NCBI GenBank assembly: GCA_937873285.1
Contig: CALMNV010000325.1
Location: 1-5,572, forward strand
Length of the DNA: 5,572 nucleotides
Direction: 5' to 3'
Origin: an uncultured Intrasporangium sp.
GTDB taxonomy: Bacteria > Actinomycetota > Actinomycetes > Actinomycetales > Dermatophilaceae
The position numbers were made by a program, and so were the translations under genes. Below the pieces are notes generated by a model. The model made no database searches, had not been told where the DNA came from, and was given only the letters and a program-made list of their open reading frames with translations. Of this stretch, positions 5,164-5,572 are shown in pieces. Position 1 is the first letter of the stretch; each line of letters begins with the position of its first letter.

Positions 5164-5231
5164 CGCTCCGTCCGCCGCCTCCTTCCGCGTTGGCCCATCC
5201 CTTCGCATCCGTCGTCCTCGCTCCCGCTGCC

Positions 5232-5237
5232 TAGACT
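5232..5237 (+). promoter_or_regulatory. Candidate -10 (TAGACT) for the DUF1992 gene
   Basis: TAGACT matches TANNNT and lies 43 nt upstream of the ATG, leaving room for a leader of about 35 nt that includes the SD. The -35 region at 17-18 nt spacing is poor, which is usual for this group. Confidence 0.5.
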
Positions 5238-5280
5238 GGAGGCAACGAGGAGCCCGGGAGGCCGCGCAAAGGAGTCAGCG

Positions 5281-5572
5281 ATGCCGCAGCCCCACTACGA
5301 GAGCTGGGTCGACCGGCAGATCCGTGAGGCGCAGGAGCGAGGCGAGTTCGACAACCTGCCGGGGGCGGGCAAGCCGCTCGCGGACCTCGGTGACGCGGAC
5401 GACCCGGACTGGTGGCTCAAGCGCTACCTGGCTCGCGAGCAGCTCGACCTCTCGGACGCGCTGCCCGGCCCGCTCGCCCTGCGCAAGGAGGCGGCCGGCT
5501 TCCCCGAGTCCCTGCTCGAGGTCCGCAGCGAGGATCGGGTCCGCGAGATCCTCACCGACTACAACGCCCGGG
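5281..5572 (+). CDS. DUF1992 / DnaJ-homologue subfamily C member 28 conserved domain protein, 3' end outside the window
   Basis: 97 complete codons are visible before the window ends, with no stop. The N-terminus reads MPQPHYESWVDRQIREAQ, then ERGEFDNLPGAGKPL and DPDWWLKRYLAREQ. The set W.. I.eA...GeFdnLPG.GkPL is the hallmark of the DUF1992 (DJC28_CD) family. Molecular function is not established; bacterial members are short soluble helical proteins of about 120-200 residues, so the visible part probably covers most of the domain. The domain lacks a J-domain here, as in other bacterial members. The start is secure: AAAGGAG (5268-5274) lies 6 nt before the ATG. A TAGACT -10 upstream and the hairpin at 5134-5163 suggest it is transcribed separately from the phosphoribosyltransferase gene. 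Confidence 0.9.
   Translation, partial: MPQPHYESWVDRQIREAQERGEFDNLPGAGKPLADLGDADDPDWWLKRYLAREQLDLSDALPGPLALRKEAAGFPESLLEVRSEDRVREILTDYNAR

Noticed and set aside
3304..5208. A very long minus-strand open frame (634 codons) spanning the repeat cluster, the membrane protein gene and the phosphoribosyltransferase gene
   Set aside because: Its translation is Arg/Pro/Ser-rich low-complexity sequence, and it lies antisense to, or out of frame with, two convincing genes; long spurious frames are expected at this GC content.

Overview
The window is very GC-rich, with GTG/ATG starts, Shine-Dalgarno (SD) sites of the GGAGG type, TANNNT -10 elements and apparently leaderless genes. It carries a SigL-like ECF sigma factor with a zinc-type anti-sigma factor, and a DUF1992 gene. 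Together this points to a high-GC actinobacterium. The protein style fits the Intrasporangiaceae/Dermatophilaceae (Micrococcales), but the genus is inferred, not shown.

Layout, left to right. Positions 1-285 hold no supportable gene; the first 129 bases are a 52-bp tandem repeat that runs in from outside the window. Positions 286-1436 (minus strand) are a two-gene operon: an ECF sigma factor, then a membrane-anchored anti-sigma factor overlapping it by ATGA. A good candidate autoregulatory promoter (TGAACC-N16-CGTC) lies just upstream. Positions 1665-2900 (plus) encode a tandem two-domain GNAT acetyltransferase. It overlaps by ATGA a 104-residue membrane protein (2897-3211), which may also have its own leaderless promoter. 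Positions 3212-3487, between convergent genes, hold a second repeat cluster sharing a 21-bp core with the cluster at the window start. Positions 3488-4258 (minus) encode a multi-pass membrane protein of unknown function. The divergent gap 4259-4470 carries a 10-bp tandem repeat. Positions 4471-5109 (plus) encode a stand-alone COG1926-type phosphoribosyltransferase, followed by a hairpin and then a DUF1992 gene that leaves the window at 5572.

Functionally, the clearest unit is the sigma/anti-sigma pair: the anti-sigma factor should hold the sigma factor inactive at the membrane until an envelope or redox signal releases it, after which the sigma factor can transcribe its own operon. The other genes look like ordinary chromosomal genes with no obvious shared pathway. 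The least explained feature is the interspersed repeat family: four full copies and one edge-truncated copy of the same core in one orientation, plus one degenerate inverted copy, all in the two non-coding regions downstream of genes. I see no defence system, CRISPR array, transposase, tRNA or rRNA.
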